Shown one piece after another: positions 34,051 through 43,657 of a stretch of 61,631 bases of DNA; position 1 is the first letter of the stretch; each line of letters starts with the position of its first letter. The stretch is taken from assembly GCA_009379925.1 (NCBI GenBank), contig WHSU01000017.1:1-61631 (forward strand). The letters are read 5' to 3'. Under the pieces are notes generated by a model. It was not told the origin of the DNA, did not search any database, and saw only the letters and a program-made list of their open reading frames with translations. A program made the translations under genes and the position numbers. Source of the stretch: Dehalococcoidia bacterium (GTDB lineage Bacteria; Chloroflexota; Dehalococcoidia; UBA2979).

Positions 34051-34691
34051 GCGCGCACCTCCTCGTCCGCGGCCGGCTCCTCGACGCGCTCGCGGCGGGC
34101 GTTCACGAACGCACCCGTCAGCGCGATGTCCAGCAGGATGGCGACCACGATCACCGGCACCAGGAAGTCACGGAAGAGCCGCTCGCCGAACAGCTCGAAG
34201 GGGACGATGTTGGCCACGTCGCCCGCCCACTCGGCGTCCAGCGCCGCCGCGGCGAAGATGCCGATGAGCAGCACGCCCACGAGGGCGGCGAACGGCTTCT
34301 GGGAGCCGTCCGTCACCACCGGGTCATCCGCGGCATTGGTGAGCATGAGACCGAAGAGGAGGAGGATGACCACGCCGCCGCCGTAGACCAGTACCTGCAC
34401 CAGCGCGATGAACTCGGTGGCGAGCAGCAGGAAGATCGCGGCGACGCCAAGCAGGGTCGCGACCAGCGCCAGGGCAGCGTGTACGACGTTGGGCACCAGC
34501 ACGGCGCCCAGGGCACCGGCCACGATGACCGCCGAGGCCATCCAGAAGACCAGTTCGGCGCCCGAGATCTGACCGGCGGTCAGCAGGACGAGCAGGACGA
34601 TGAGGATGGGGAGCCCGACCAGCGCCACCACGGTAGTGCCGGTGACGATGATGCGGTCGAACTGCGATGGGAGCGGTAGTCGTTCGAACAA
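34047..34691 (-). CDS. nuoJ: NADH-quinone oxidoreductase subunit J
   Basis: This encodes 214 residues, hydrophobic, with the family core AALALVATLLGVAAIFLLLATEFIALVQVLVYGGGVVILLLFGLML. An N-terminal helix and a hydrophilic, charged C-terminal stretch are present. It lies 156 bases after nuoI and overlaps nuoK. A membrane-arm subunit. Confidence 0.95.
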   Translation of the reverse strand: MFERLPLPSQFDRIIVTGTTVVALVGLPILIVLLVLLTAGQISGAELVFWMASAVIVAGALGAVLVPNVVHAALALVATLLGVAAIFLLLATEFIALVQVLVYGGGVVILLLFGLMLTNAADDPVVTDGSQKPFAALVGVLLIGIFAAAALDAEWAGDVANIVPFELFGERLFRDFLVPVIVVAILLDIALTGAFVNARRERVEEPAADEEVRA

Positions 34692-34847
34692 GCGCGGCCT
34701 TCTCTGTTCCCCTACCCCGGCCGGGACGGCCTCTCGGCTCGCCCGCGTCCACCCGGCCGCCTCGATGTCGGCGGCCTCGTGCAGGGTGACGCATCCGGGC
34801 GCTGACCGCCAGTCCGGGCGGCCCGCACAACGGACCAGGCGTGGCGG

Positions 34848-35318
34848 CTAGTCCGCCACCCACTCCTTCAGGTTCCCGGTCTTCGACTGCGCCAGCAGCT
34901 GCGGCAGGTCCATGACCAGGTCGCTCCGGTCGTGGACCGACAATTCGTGGCCCTGCCACGTGTTGTTCATCGCGATGGCGTCGAAGTTGCAGACCTCGAC
35001 GCAGATGTTGCAGCGCATGCAGCGCGCGTAGTCGATCCAGAACTTGTCGATGATCTTGCGCCGGCTGGAGTCGCCGCCCTGCGAGCGGTGGTTCGGGTTG
35101 TCCTTCATGAGGACGGTCATGCACTCCACCGGGCAGGCCCGCTCACAGGCGTGGCAGCCGGTGCAGAACGGCTCGTCGATCTCGAAGTCCCACAGCAGCA
35201 GCGGGAACGCGCGGTCGCGCTCCGGGATGGGCTTGTGGTAGTTCGGGTAGTCCCGCGTCACCGGCTTGCGCGCGAAGACGGAGAGGGTCGTCATCAGGCT
35301 CTTGGCCAGGCCCTTCAT
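34848..35318 (-). CDS. nuoI: NADH-quinone oxidoreductase subunit I (2x4Fe-4S ferredoxin-like)
   Basis: This encodes 156 residues. Two cluster motifs are visible: CTGCHACERACPVEC and CMRCNICVEVCNFDA, each with the four-Cys pattern of a [4Fe-4S] site. Its start overlaps the nuoH stop as ATGA. It passes electrons from the peripheral arm to NuoB and the quinone site. Confidence 0.97.
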   Translation of the reverse strand: MKGLAKSLMTTLSVFARKPVTRDYPNYHKPIPERDRAFPLLLWDFEIDEPFCTGCHACERACPVECMTVLMKDNPNHRSQGGDSSRRKIIDKFWIDYARCMRCNICVEVCNFDAIAMNNTWQGHELSVHDRSDLVMDLPQLLAQSKTGNLKEWVAD

Positions 35319-36451
35319 GCGGTCACAGCCTCACTTTGCGCCACAGGGGCCGGTCGCGGCCGCGGCCGGCGCACGCTGCGGTCGATGATTGCGTACAGCA
35401 GGACGATGCCAGCCAGGCCGGCGACCCCGAGGGCGACGCGGGACACCCAGTAGTCCCACTCGTAGGCGAGCACCAGCCCGTTCACCAGCACCTGGGCGAA
35501 CGTCAACGGCAGCAACACCTTCCAGGAGAAGGCCATCAGCTGGTCGATGCGCAGGCGCGGCATGCTGGCGCGGACCCAGAACACCAGGAAGATGAAGGCC
35601 GAGGTCTTCACGGTCATCAGGATGACCTGCCACCAGCGCCCCAGCTCCTCGCCCAGCGGCCACGCCCAGCCACCGAGGAACACCACGGAGGCCAGCAGCG
35701 CCATGATGAAGAGCGCCGTGTATTCGCCCAGGAAGAACATGGACCAGCGGATGCCGGAGTACTCGACGAAGGGGCCGCCCACCACCTCGGACTCGCCCAC
35801 CGGGATGTCGAAGGGGGGGCGGTTCATCTCCGCGAGCGCGGCGACGAAGAAGATCATGAAGGCCAGCGGTTGCCAGAGGATGTTCGGCGTCTGGCCCTGG
35901 AAGAGGATCATCTCCTCCAGGTTCAGCGTCTGGTTGAAGATGGCCACCGCGACCAGCGACAGCACCAGCGGCAGCTCGTAGGAGATGCCCTGTGCCACCG
36001 CGCGCAGGGCGCCCAGCATGGCGTAGCGGTTGTCCGAGCCCCAGCCGGCCATCACCCAGCCGACCAGGTTGATGGAGGAGATGGCGACGAAGTAGAGCAG
36101 GCCTAGTTCGAACAGGCGGATGTGCCAGTCGAACACGAGCGGGATCGCGAGGAAGGACATGAAGATCGGGATGAAGACGAGGTAGGGGCCGAGCTCGAAG
36201 GTCCACGGGTCCGCGTTGCGCGGGCGGAGGTCTTCCTTGCCGATCAGCTTCAGGGCGTCGGCGACGGACTGCAGCAGTCCCATCGGGCCGGTCTTCTGAG
36301 GGCCGATGCGCGCCATGAAGCGCGCCAGCACCTTGCGTTCGAGGTAGATGAGGCCCATGGCGACGACCGTCATGAAACCCACCCACATAAGCAGGCGCAC
36401 GATGGCGTCCACCCACGGGTTCAGGTCCGCACCGAAGAGTTCGCTTGTCAC
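35315..36451 (-). CDS. nuoH: NADH-quinone oxidoreductase subunit H
   Basis: This encodes 378 residues of a multi-spanning membrane protein with FMARIGPQKTGPMGLLQSVADALKLIGKEDLRP, ALAEMNRPPFDIPVGESEVVGG and FFLGEYTALFIMALL, the conserved NuoH signatures that line the quinone channel. It begins 13 bases after nuoD and overlaps nuoI. Confidence 0.97.
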   Translation of the reverse strand: MTSELFGADLNPWVDAIVRLLMWVGFMTVVAMGLIYLERKVLARFMARIGPQKTGPMGLLQSVADALKLIGKEDLRPRNADPWTFELGPYLVFIPIFMSFLAIPLVFDWHIRLFELGLLYFVAISSINLVGWVMAGWGSDNRYAMLGALRAVAQGISYELPLVLSLVAVAIFNQTLNLEEMILFQGQTPNILWQPLAFMIFFVAALAEMNRPPFDIPVGESEVVGGPFVEYSGIRWSMFFLGEYTALFIMALLASVVFLGGWAWPLGEELGRWWQVILMTVKTSAFIFLVFWVRASMPRLRIDQLMAFSWKVLLPLTFAQVLVNGLVLAYEWDYWVSRVALGVAGLAGIVLLYAIIDRSVRRPRPRPAPVAQSEAVTA

Positions 36452-36464
36452 CCGGCTACCCCGC

Positions 36465-37595
36465 TCAACGGTCCACTTCGCTCAACACGATGTCGATCGA
36501 GCCGAGGACGATGATGGCGTCGGCCACGTACTGGCCTACGGACATGTGCTTCAGCGCCTGCAGGTTGGAGAGGCAAGCGCTGCGCACCTTCAGCCGGTAC
36601 GGCCGGTTGCCGCCTTCGCTCACCAGGTAGATGCCGTACTCGCCGCGCGGCGCCTCCGTGCGGATGTACACCTCGCCGGGCGGCGTGCGCAGCATGCGCG
36701 GCATCTTCTCCGGCATGATCGGGCCGTCCGGGAGCTTCTCCAGGCACTGCTCCACGATGCGGACCGACTCGCGCAGTTCTTGCAGCCGGCAGAGGTAGCG
36801 GTCGTACACGTCGCCGTTCTGACCCACGACGACGTCGAAGTCGACCTCGGCGTACTTCAGGTAGGGCTCCGTGCGCCGGATGTCCAGCGGCACGCCGGAG
36901 GCGCGGAGCGACGGTCCACTCATCCCGAAGTCGATCGCGTCGGCCGCGGAGATGGCCCCCACGCCTCGCGTGCGGGCGATGAAGACCTCGTTCTCGGTCA
37001 GCAGGCCATCGAAGTCCTTGATGCCCTGGTTGACGGCCTTCAGGACCTCGCGGACACGCTCTGTGAAGTTGACCGGCACTTCCCAGGCCAGGCCGCCTGG
37101 GCGGAAGTAGGCGTACATCATGCGGTCGCCGGAGACTTCCTCGAACAGGTCGAAGATCGCCTCGCGCTCTCGCCAAGCGTAGATGAACGGCGTACCGAAC
37201 ACGCCGACATCGATGCCGAACGCACCCATGAACATCAGGTGGCTCGCGATGCGGTTCATCTCGCAGAGGATCATGCGGAGCCACTGGGCGCGGTCCGGCA
37301 CCTCGAGGCCCGCCAGTTCCTCCACCGCCATCACGTACGACAGCTCGGCGTTGAAGGCCGCCAGGTACTCCGTGCGGTCCATGAACCCGATGCCCTGGCG
37401 GTAGTCCATGGTCTCGCAGAGCTTCTCGGCGCCACGGTGGAGGTACCCGATGTACGGGACGACGTCCTTCACCAGCTCGCCGTCGATCTCCATGACCATG
37501 CGGAACACGCCGTGGGTGGAAGGGTGCTGCGGACCCACATTGAGCAGCAGGTCCTGTGTCTCGAACTCGCGCTCGATCTCCGGCCGGACGACCAT
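36465..37595 (-). CDS. nuoD: NADH-quinone oxidoreductase subunit D
   Basis: This encodes 376 residues, starting at an ATG that overlaps the nuoC stop as TAATG. The 49-kDa subunit core is visible: GPQHPSTHGVFRM, IGYLHRGAEKLCE (quinone-site His), FREVTGDRMMYAYFRPGG-type region and PRGEYGIYLVSEGGNRPYRLKVRS. It joins NuoB and NuoH at the quinone-binding site. Not fused to nuoC here. Confidence 0.97.
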   Translation of the reverse strand: MVVRPEIEREFETQDLLLNVGPQHPSTHGVFRMVMEIDGELVKDVVPYIGYLHRGAEKLCETMDYRQGIGFMDRTEYLAAFNAELSYVMAVEELAGLEVPDRAQWLRMILCEMNRIASHLMFMGAFGIDVGVFGTPFIYAWREREAIFDLFEEVSGDRMMYAYFRPGGLAWEVPVNFTERVREVLKAVNQGIKDFDGLLTENEVFIARTRGVGAISAADAIDFGMSGPSLRASGVPLDIRRTEPYLKYAEVDFDVVVGQNGDVYDRYLCRLQELRESVRIVEQCLEKLPDGPIMPEKMPRMLRTPPGEVYIRTEAPRGEYGIYLVSEGGNRPYRLKVRSACLSNLQALKHMSVGQYVADAIIVLGSIDIVLSEVDR

Positions 37596-38146
37596 TAGAG
37601 GTCCTCCTCGGTGTAACCCATGCCCTCGCCCTGCAACACCTCGATCTCCGCCAGCGGGTGCGTCTTGCGGAGGGGGAACGTGTCGTCCATGTCCTCCGGC
37701 ATCAGCAGGGTGCGTGGGTCCGGGTGGTTGTTGAAGCGGATGCCGAACATCTCGGCCGTCTCGCGTTCCAGCCAGTTCGCCGCGCGCCACACGACCGTGG
37801 CGGTGTCCAAAGTCAGATCGTCACTCGGCAGCGTGGCCTTCACGGTCAGGTTGTGGTTCTTCCCGATCGAGTAGAGGTGATAGACCACGTCCATCCCCTC
37901 GTCCTCGTTGTCCACGGCCGTCAGACAGCGCAGGTAGTCGAAGTCCAGTGCCTCGTCCTGGCGCAGCACACGCAGGCCACGGATGAGCTCCTCGCGCGGG
38001 ATGTGCACGATCACGTCGATCGCACCACGCTCCGGCCGGGCGGAGATGCCGGACAGCGCCCGGTCCACATCGGGCCAGATCGTGCCCTCGAACGACTCCG
38101 GCGCCTCGGCCGGCGCCTCCGCGGCCCCGTTTCCGTCTGAGGTCAT
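37595..38146 (-). CDS. nuoC: NADH-quinone oxidoreductase subunit C
   Basis: This encodes 183 residues from an ATG overlapping the nuoB stop as ATGA. After an Ala/Glu-rich N-terminus of about 25 residues, the 30-kDa subunit signature is present: [38 protein letters not shown]. It is a separate gene, not fused to nuoD. A peripheral-arm component. Confidence 0.95.
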   Translation of the reverse strand: MTSDGNGAAEAPAEAPESFEGTIWPDVDRALSGISARPERGAIDVIVHIPREELIRGLRVLRQDEALDFDYLRCLTAVDNEDEGMDVVYHLYSIGKNHNLTVKATLPSDDLTLDTATVVWRAANWLERETAEMFGIRFNNHPDPRTLLMPEDMDDTFPLRKTHPLAEIEVLQGEGMGYTEEDL

Positions 38147-38772
38147 CGGCCGATCACCCCGCGCTCCTCCATGATCAGCTCCTGGAGGGCGATGAAGGAG
38201 TCGATGAGCGCCTCCGGGCGGGGCGGGCAGCCCGGGACGTACACGTCCACCGGGATCACCTTGTCCACGCCCTGTAGCACGCGGTCGTAACGGGTGTAGG
38301 GGCCGCCGTTGGTCGCGCAGGCGCCCATGGAGATGACCCACTTGGGGTTCGGCATCTGCTCGTAGAGCAGCTTCACGGCCGGCGCCATCTTCTTGGTCAC
38401 CGTCCCGGCCACGATCATCACGTCAGACTGACGCGGGGACGGCCATGGCACGATGCCGAAGCGGTCCAGGTCGTAGTGCGCCATGTAGGTCGCGATCATC
38501 TCGATGGCGCAGCACGCGAGGCCGAACGTCATCGGCCAGAGCGAGGACTTGCGGGAGGCGGCGAGCACCAGGTCCGCGGGCACCTGCATGACGCCCGGCA
38601 GGATCTGCTTGTAGAGCGCCTTGCCCGGCTGGAACTCCACCGGGGTCAGCCGCGGCGCCTCGTTGGGGTGTTCGCCCGGGAAGACCGGCAGCGGCGGCTC
38701 GAGCGGCGTCGGGGCCGTCTCGGGAGCCGTCGTGGGTGCGGGTCGGGTCGTGGTGTCCGGTGTTACCGCCAC
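38143..38772 (-). CDS. nuoB: NADH-quinone oxidoreductase subunit B (N2 cluster)
   Basis: This encodes 209 residues from a GTG that lies within the end of nuoA. After a Pro/Thr-rich N-terminus, the N2 cluster ligands appear as [19 protein letters not shown] and [11 protein letters not shown]. It is the last electron carrier before quinone. The N-terminal 35 residues are longer than usual and low in complexity. Confidence 0.96.
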   Translation of the reverse strand: MAVTPDTTTRPAPTTAPETAPTPLEPPLPVFPGEHPNEAPRLTPVEFQPGKALYKQILPGVMQVPADLVLAASRKSSLWPMTFGLACCAIEMIATYMAHYDLDRFGIVPWPSPRQSDVMIVAGTVTKKMAPAVKLLYEQMPNPKWVISMGACATNGGPYTRYDRVLQGVDKVIPVDVYVPGCPPRPEALIDSFIALQELIMEERGVIGR

Positions 38773-39140
38773 TGGAGCGCCCCTTTCTTCCACGCGTAAC
38801 CGAGGCCGAGCGCGAGGATGGCGATGAAGATCACCATCGTCCAGTACGCCATGGGGCCGATGCCGACGAAGGAGAGCGCCCATGGGAAGATGAAGACGGC
38901 CTCTACGTCAAAGATGACGAAGAGGATGGCGTACAGGTAGAACCGCATCCCCACGTTCGTCGACGTCCGGCGCAGCGGCAACATGCCGCACTCGTATGTC
39001 GTCGACTTCTCGCGGTCCTGCGAGAACGGCGCGAGCAGCCGGGAGCCGATCAGCGCCGACAGGACCAGGATGAAACCAACGATCGAGGCCAGGAGGACGG
39101 GGATGTAGTTGTTAAAGAGCTGGTCGGTCTGCAGTTCCAC
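38763..39140 (-). CDS. nuoA: NADH-quinone oxidoreductase subunit A
   Basis: This encodes 125 residues from a GTG at 39140 with GGGAG ahead; the frame is open further upstream but without coding character. Three membrane helices flank the family signature [41 protein letters not shown]. It is the first gene of the cluster, so the promoter lies in the 212 bases upstream. Confidence 0.95.
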   Translation of the reverse strand: MELQTDQLFNNYIPVLLASIVGFILVLSALIGSRLLAPFSQDREKSTTYECGMLPLRRTSTNVGMRFYLYAILFVIFDVEAVFIFPWALSFVGIGPMAYWTMVIFIAILALGLGYAWKKGALQWR

Positions 39141-39311
39141 CAGTCTCCCGCTCTCGCCCCGCACGGGCCGCAGGGCACAATAATGCGTCGCGCCTGATGC
39201 GCCGACTGCCATGCGGCCCAACCGTAGCAATGGCCTATCTCAGCGTCAACGAACGCGGTGGGGCCGTCCCGGTTGGCCGTCGGACCGTCCTCGCCGCCTC
39301 CGTTCGCTATT

Positions 39312-39317
39312 AGTATA
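39312..39317 (-). promoter_or_regulatory. possible -10 box of the nuo cluster
   Basis: On the minus strand the sequence reads TATACT (39317 to 39312), five of six matches to TATAAT, about 170 bases before nuoA. I see no convincing -35 at standard spacing, so the assignment is tentative. The rest of 39141-39352 shows no gene. Confidence 0.3.
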
Positions 39318-39352
39318 CGCCTTCACAAGCGCCGTCGACGGCGGGGCCGGCC

Positions 39353-40015
39353 CTAATTGTCGGCCTCCAGGCACAGATTCTCACCACTCGCGTCGAACAG
39401 GCAGTTGCCGTCCGGCCCCAGGACCACCACCCGGTCGATTCCGGGCAGCGCCGACAGCGTCGCCGCCATCTGCGCCTCCGCCCGCGCGTCCGAGAGCACG
39501 CCGCTCAGCGCCGGTTGCTGGCAGAACCGCACGGTGGCCGTGACCTCCTCGACCCCCACCTCGAACGGCTCGCCGTCGCACGGCTCGCCCGAGTACTCGA
39601 ACTGCGCCCACTCGGAGCGGAAGCCCTCCGCGAACTCCGCCTCCGTCGGTCCCTCGATGAGCGCGACCACCGCCGCGCCCGGCAGGTCCGAGGCGTTCGC
39701 GGAGCGCTCGGACGCGTACACGATGGTCGGGTCCTCCGGCACGGGCTCCCGCGTGAAGAAGACCTGGTAGTTCGTGTCGCCGGCCGGCGTGGCTGTCGCC
39801 GTAGCGGTGGGGCTCGCGGTCTCCGTCGGCGTCGCGGTCGGACTCGCGGTCTGGGTGGCAGTCGCCTCGGCCGTCGGCTCGGCCGTTGCGGTCGGGGTCG
39901 CCGTGACCGTGGGCGTGGGGTCGGGGTCGTCATCTCCGTCGCAGGCCGCGAGCAGCAGCGTAGCGGCGAGGACGGTAAGGCCGAGGAAGCGGAGGGGACG
40001 TCGATGCCGGGACAT
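39353..40015 (-). CDS. GerMN-domain lipoprotein
   Basis: This encodes 220 residues from the ATG at 40015, with GGAAGGA ahead. A signal peptide ends in the lipobox LLAAC (Cys near 25), then a Thr/Ala/Pro linker of about 50 residues leads to a GerMN-type domain (VFFTREPVPEDPTIVYASERS...VVALIEGPTEAEFAEGF...TATVRFCQQPALSGVLSDARAEAQMAATLSALPGIDRVVVLGPDGN). Such domains occur in envelope lipoproteins and in spore-germination proteins; no spore genes are seen here, so an envelope role is more likely. It lies upstream of the nuo cluster on the same strand. Confidence 0.8.
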   Translation of the reverse strand: MSRHRRPLRFLGLTVLAATLLLAACDGDDDPDPTPTVTATPTATAEPTAEATATQTASPTATPTETASPTATATATPAGDTNYQVFFTREPVPEDPTIVYASERSANASDLPGAAVVALIEGPTEAEFAEGFRSEWAQFEYSGEPCDGEPFEVGVEEVTATVRFCQQPALSGVLSDARAEAQMAATLSALPGIDRVVVLGPDGNCLFDASGENLCLEADN

Positions 40016-40163
40016 GCGGTCCTTCCAGGCGGTACGCGGATGACGCACGATCAGTCGTGCGGGGTGTGAGCGTCTATCGATCAGAACGCACAGTGTCCGT
40101 GGCTGGTTCCCCACGGTCGAGGGTCGAGAGGGGATCGCGACGTCCGGCGCTTCTCGGGGCCGG

Positions 40164-40997
40164 CTAACCCGCGGGCGAGGCGCTCGCCCCCGCCTCGGCC
40201 TCGCGGACGAGTGCGCGCAGCGGCTCGAAGAGCGCGGCGCCGGCCGCGATCACAGAGCCGGGTACCGGCGGGCCGCCATCGATGGCCCCCACCATGCCGC
40301 CCGCCTCGCGCACGATCACGTCGCCCGCAGCCAGGTCCCACAGCTGCAGCCCGCGCTCGTAGTAGCCGTCCAGGCGGCCGCACGCGACCCAGCACAGGTC
40401 GAGGCTCGCGGCCCCGGCCCGGCGGATGTCACGGACGCGCGGGAGCAGTGCCCCCACGGCCCGGCCCTGCGCGGCCCGCACCTCCGTCGCGTACGCGAAC
40501 CCCGTCCCGATGAGCGACGTGGACAGGTCGGCGGCCGTGGTGACCTGGATGCGCGAGTTATCGAGCCATGCCCCACCACCGAGGGCCGCACTGAACGTCT
40601 CGCCTCGTGAGATGTCGTGGACGGCGCCGGCGGCGCGCTCGCCGCTCACCTCGACGCCCACGGACACGCCCGAACCCGGGATGCCGTAGACGTAGTTCAC
40701 CGTCCCGTCGAGCGGGTCGACGATCCAGCGCACCCCGGAGGTCCCCGCGCGCGCCGCACCCTCCTCGCCGATCAACCCGTCGCCGGGGCGCAGCAGGGCG
40801 AGGCGCTCTCCGATCAGCGCTTCGGAGGCGCGGTCCGCCTCGGTCACCAGGTCCGTAAGCGTGGACTTCGTGCCGACCACGCCGCCCCGTCCGGCGCTGC
40901 GCGCCGCCAGCAGCGCCCCGGCTTCGCGCGCGACCTCGACGGCGAGCACGCGCAGGGCTTCGAAGGTCGGGACGTCCGAGGGCGTGGGGGAAGGCAT
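40164..40997 (-). CDS. inositol monophosphatase-family phosphatase
   Basis: This encodes 277 residues. Metal-binding motifs are in order: GEEG near 77, WIVDPLDGTVNY near 91-102 and LWDLAAGDVIVREAGG near 219-234. These define the Mg-dependent lithium-sensitive phosphatase family (inositol monophosphatase, CysQ or histidinol-phosphatase-like). The substrate cannot be told by eye. The inositol-phosphate synthase gene lies far away at 53.1 kb, so a pathway link is only suggestive. It starts at an ATG near the divergent methyltransferase gene. Confidence 0.88.
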   Translation of the reverse strand: MPSPTPSDVPTFEALRVLAVEVAREAGALLAARSAGRGGVVGTKSTLTDLVTEADRASEALIGERLALLRPGDGLIGEEGAARAGTSGVRWIVDPLDGTVNYVYGIPGSGVSVGVEVSGERAAGAVHDISRGETFSAALGGGAWLDNSRIQVTTAADLSTSLIGTGFAYATEVRAAQGRAVGALLPRVRDIRRAGAASLDLCWVACGRLDGYYERGLQLWDLAAGDVIVREAGGMVGAIDGGPPVPGSVIAAGAALFEPLRALVREAEAGASASPAG

Positions 40998-41055
40998 CGC
41001 CAGAGCATACGGGCGCTATCGTCGATACGCTGCTCCGTGCGGGGAAGGAACCGAG

Positions 41056-41916
41056 GTGGACTTCGACGATGCGCAACGGTGGCTCCGCCCATCCGCAGAC
41101 GAGGCCTTCGCGGCCTGGCGCTCGCTCGTAGATGCGAACTACGAGCAGATCGAGCGGCTGCGGGAGGACCATGAGGAGGCGCCCGCGGACTTCTACGCGC
41201 CGCGCGCCCGCGCCTTCCGCCCCGGCGGCCCGCCGCCACCCGAGGTCCCCGCGCTGCTGGAGTTGCTTCGGCCGTCCGATTCGCTCCTGGACATCGGCGC
41301 AGGTGGCGGGCGATATGCTGTCCCGCTCGCTGCGCGAGTGCGCGAGGTGCTGGCCGTCGAACCGTCGTCCTCGATGCGCTGGACGCTACAGGACGCCGCG
41401 CGCCACGCCGGCGCGAGCAACGTGCGGCTCTACCCGTCGCGCTGGCCGGCGGCCCACCCGCTCGGCATCCCGAGCGTCGACGCCACCTTCGTGGCGCACG
41501 TGCTGTACGACGTCCCGGACCTGCGGACCTTCCTGGAGGCGACCGAGGCACACACCCGCCGCCTCTGCGCCGTGGTCCTGGGCGACATGGCGCCCAGCCG
41601 CGGCATCGAGGCGGTGTGGGCGGAACTGCACGGCGAGCCGGCACACGTGCTGCCGGCGCTCCCGGAGTTCCTGACCGTGCTGGCCGGGTGGGGGCGCCGC
41701 TTCGACGTCCGCACCTTCCCGCTGCCGGCGCCCCCGCGCGTCACCCTGGATGAGGCGGTGGCGAGCCAGCGGTCGCGGTTTTGGTTGCGCGAAGGGTCGC
41801 CGAAGGACGAGCGGCTGCGCGCGCTCCTCGCGGAGCACTTCGGCTCACCCGATGGCCTGGTGCGGCTCCCCCCGCGGCTGCGCTACACCGCGCTCGTCAC
41901 GTGGCGCCCGCGGTAG
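41056..41916 (+). CDS. class I SAM-dependent methyltransferase
   Basis: This encodes 286 residues from a GTG at 41056, preceded by GGAAGGA. The SAM-binding motif LLDIGAGGGRYAVPLAARVREVLAVEPSSSM (about 79-110) with its GxGxG loop and acidic end is clear, followed by VDATFVAHVLYDVPDL in motif IV position. No fused domain is seen. The substrate is unknown. Divergent from the phosphatase gene; the start codons are 58 bases apart. Confidence 0.8.
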   Translation: MDFDDAQRWLRPSADEAFAAWRSLVDANYEQIERLREDHEEAPADFYAPRARAFRPGGPPPPEVPALLELLRPSDSLLDIGAGGGRYAVPLAARVREVLAVEPSSSMRWTLQDAARHAGASNVRLYPSRWPAAHPLGIPSVDATFVAHVLYDVPDLRTFLEATEAHTRRLCAVVLGDMAPSRGIEAVWAELHGEPAHVLPALPEFLTVLAGWGRRFDVRTFPLPAPPRVTLDEAVASQRSRFWLREGSPKDERLRALLAEHFGSPDGLVRLPPRLRYTALVTWRPR

Positions 41917-41992
41917 CCGGGGCGGCGCGGCCGGCACCCCGCTGTACAATGCGCCGGGCCGCGCGAGCACGCCGCGGCGATAGGGGGCAGCG

Positions 41993-43497
41993 ATGGCGGT
42001 CGTCCAGACGACACACGGCAAGGTGCAAGGCCTGGAGCGCGGCGGCCACGAGGCATACTTCGGCATCCCCTACGCCGCGCCGGTGGACGGCGCCGCCCGA
42101 TTCCGCGCACCTCGACCCGCCGAGGCGTGGAGTGGCGTCCGCGAGGCAACGGAGCGCGGGCTCGCGGCGCCGCAGGGCACCCACCCGGTACAGGGCTTCG
42201 CCGCCAGCGGCCCCCGGGGTGAGGACTGCCTGAACCTCAATGTCTTCACGCCCGCCTCGGACGGCCGGCATCGGCCGGTGATGTTCTGGATCCACGGCGG
42301 CGGCTACACCCACGGCGCCGGCTACGAGGACCTCTACAACGGTGGCCCGCTGGCTGAGCGCGGCGACGTGGTGGTCGTCACCATCAACTACCGCCTGGGC
42401 GCCCTCGGCTACCTCCACCTCGGTGAGTCGGGTAGCGACGACGACGCGGAGAACCGTGGCTCGCTGGACCAGGTCGCCGCGCTCCAGTGGGTGCGCGACA
42501 ACATCGAGGCGTTCGGCGGGGACCCCTCGGATGTGACGATCTTCGGCGAGTCGGCCGGCGCAGGCGCGGTCGCCGTGCTGCTCGCCATGCCCGCGGCGCG
42601 CGGGCTCTTCCGCCGTGCGATCATGCAGAGCGGCGGCGCGCGAGCACTGAGCCCGGAGGCCGCGACGAAGGCGACCGACACGCTGCTCGCCGAACTCGGC
42701 CTCGACCGCCCGCGCTTCCAGGAGCTGGCGGAGATCCCCCACCAACGCATCGTTGAGGCGCAGGAGCGCGCCCTCGCCACACTGCGCCCACAGGGCATCG
42801 GCTTCTCGCCCGTGCGCGACCCGAAGACGCTGCCCGACTCGCCTCGCGACGCCTTGCGCGACGGCGCTGCCGCCGGGATCCCGCTGCTCATCGGCACCAA
42901 CCGCGACGAGGTGAAGCTGTTCCTGCCGCCCCGGCGCGAACCGATCGCCGACGCCGACCTGCCCGCCGCCGTCCGTCCCTCGCTGGGCAGAGCGCCACCG
43001 AGGACAACGCAAGCGCAGTCGTGGACGCCTACCGCGCCGCGCGCGGCGCTCGAGGGCAGTCGACGGACAACATCGACCTGCTGGACGCCGTGAACACGGA
43101 CGCGCGGTTCCGCATCCCCACGCAGCGCGTGGCGGGCCTCCAGCGGGCGCACGAGCCGAACACCTACAACTACCTGTTCACCTGGGAGTCACCCGCGCGG
43201 CGGGGCGCCTTCGGTTCGTGTCACGCCCTCGAGATGCCGTTCGTCTTCGGGACGCTCGATGCGCCGACGCAGGACAAGTTCGCCGGCGCCGGGCCGGAGG
43301 CGGAGCGCCTGTCCGCGAACATGATGGACGCGTGGCTCGCCTTCGTGCGTTCCGATAACCCCTCGCACGAGGGGATCGGAGAGTGGCCGGCGTGGGACGC
43401 CGATCGACGCCCGGTCATGGTCTTCGGCCGCGAGTCGGCCACGGAGCAGGACCCCTTCGGCGAGGAACGCGCCGCCATCGAGCCGTTCGTACCGTAG
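41993..43497 (+). pseudogene. type-B carboxylesterase split by a frameshift
   Basis: The first frame, from the ATG at 41993, carries the family core: YFGIPYAAPVDGAARF, EDCLNLNVFTP, WIHGGGYTHG (oxyanion hole), the nucleophile motif FGESAGA and RAIMQSGGA. It loses sense after PAAVRPSLG and ends at 43093. Coding resumes one frame over from about 42990 (ATEDNASAVVDAYRAA...) and continues to 43497 with CHALEMPFVFG, where the catalytic His belongs. A single-base change near 42990 joins the halves to about 500 residues, the normal length. A TACAAT -10-like box lies at 41945-41950. It could be assembly error. Confidence 0.85.
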
Positions 43498-43529
43498 GCG
43501 AGAGCACCGAGGCGACGGCAACCAGCACC

Positions 43530-43603
43530 CGCTCGCCCTGAGCCTATCGCCCGAAGGGCGACGGGTGCGGCGCGCGTCCTTCGACGGGCTCAGGATGAAC
43601 GGA
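43530..43603. repeat. inverted pair of REP-like palindromic repeats
   Basis: In the gap between the esterase and tsaD, one unit reads CGCTCGCCCTGAGCC...GAAGGGCGA (43530-43561) and an inverted unit reads TCCTTCGACGGGCTCAGGATGAACGG (43577-43602). They share the CCTGAGCC-TCGAAGG core in opposite orientation. A third copy lies inside moaC at 50983-51010, so the repeat is dispersed in this genome. The 160-base gap holds no gene. Confidence 0.7.
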
Positions 43604-43657
43604 GCGCGCGCCGCTCAGCGCTTCCAGAACCCGGATTGCACCGGACTGGACCGAACC

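Noticed and set aside
37183..40069. Plus-strand frames across the nuo region and the GerMN lipoprotein
   Set aside because: Opposite well-supported genes and without domains.
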